Assembly (NCBI GenBank): GCA_008802785.1
Contig: VUYT01000066.1
Span: forward strand, 1 to 29,900
Reading direction: 5' to 3'
DNA: 29,900 nt
DNA from: Symmetrospora coprosmae
Lineage: Eukaryota; Basidiomycota; Cystobasidiomycetes; Symmetrosporaceae
A model generated the notes under the pieces. The model was not told the origin of the DNA. It did no database searches and worked only from the letters and a program-made list of their open reading frames with translations. Every line of letters begins with the position of its first letter. The first letter of the stretch is position 1. This document shows, piece after piece, positions 29,900-29,900 of the stretch. The position numbers and the translations under genes were made by a program.

Positions 29900-29900
29900 A

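Larger units (their letters stand above)
28638..29900. other. 1.26-kb stretch without a supported gene (right window end)
   Basis: The first part is the promoter and 5' UTR of the permease. Beyond about 28800 several open frames of 60-155 codons exist on both strands, the longest at 29121-29585 (-) and 29386-29727 (+). They overlap each other, lack signatures and show no convincing splice extension. The window ends in a GGAGGGT repeat. The first exons of a gene lying mostly outside the window cannot be excluded. Confidence 0.45.

Noticed and set aside
1-29900. transposons, virus-like elements, CRISPR arrays, rRNA or tRNA genes
   Set aside because: No terminal repeats, reverse transcriptase or transposase motifs, repeat-spacer arrays or rRNA stretches were seen, and no tRNA-like folds stood out by eye. 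A tRNA search program would be needed to exclude small RNA genes fully.

Overview
This is a gene-dense, GC-rich piece of a fungal nuclear genome. Protein genes lie on both strands, most with several short introns (about 59-95 nt). The introns have GTRNGY-type donors, CTGAC/CTAAC-like branch points and YAG acceptors. The gene set fits a basidiomycete: an UBLCP1-type phosphatase, a 14-3-3 gene with seven coding exons, a nucleotide-sugar transporter, Mrs2/Lpe10, Nop53, Hpm1/METTL18, Spc1, a Pra1/Asp f 2-type zincophore and a Dal5-family permease. The intron density, GC content and low-complexity proteins make Ustilaginomycotina (Exobasidiomycetes-like) my best guess, but that placement is inference. 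I rebuilt all gene models by hand; every spliced model keeps one open frame and its exon lengths sum to a multiple of three.

Layout. 383-2458 (-) multi-pass membrane protein of unknown function; 3036-6929 (+) long protein with a disordered N-terminal half and a helical C-terminal domain, probably SLF2/Nse6-like (CANIN); 7222-8738 (+) UDP-galactose/UDP-GlcNAc-type transporter; 9075-10464 (+) Nop53; 10656-12273 (-) membrane-anchored protein of unknown function; 12539-14657 (+) mitochondrial Mg2+ channel Mrs2/Lpe10; 15065-15689 (+) small type I membrane protein; 16286-18024 (+) 14-3-3; 18392-20391 (+) UBLCP1-like proteasome/CTD phosphatase; 20776-22515 (-) histidine methyltransferase Hpm1; 22691-23348 (+) Cys-rich then charged small protein; 23479-23944 (-) signal peptidase subunit Spc1; 24894-25998 (+) Pra1-like zinc-binding protein; 26322-28637 (-) MFS permease. 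The two ends (1-382 and 28638-29900) hold no gene I can support.

From 383 to 23944 the genes are mostly housekeeping: genome maintenance, Golgi glycosylation, 60S assembly and Rpl3 modification, mitochondrial Mg2+, signalling, proteasome control and secretion. The last 6 kb (24-30 kb) is looser and more accessory: a secreted zincophore behind a 949-bp intergenic region, facing a Dal5-type permease. I saw no transposon, virus-like element, CRISPR array, rRNA or tRNA gene.

The most useful things for a second look are the Pra1-like gene with its complete zinc-binding tail but no ZIP transporter beside it, a PIP-box-like motif ending the SLF2/Nse6-like protein, five stop-free introns whose lengths are multiples of three, micro-exons of 9, 16, 20, 21 and 22 nt, a GC-AG intron in MRS2, a NAGNAG acceptor in 14-3-3, and four unrecognised membrane or Cys-rich proteins.
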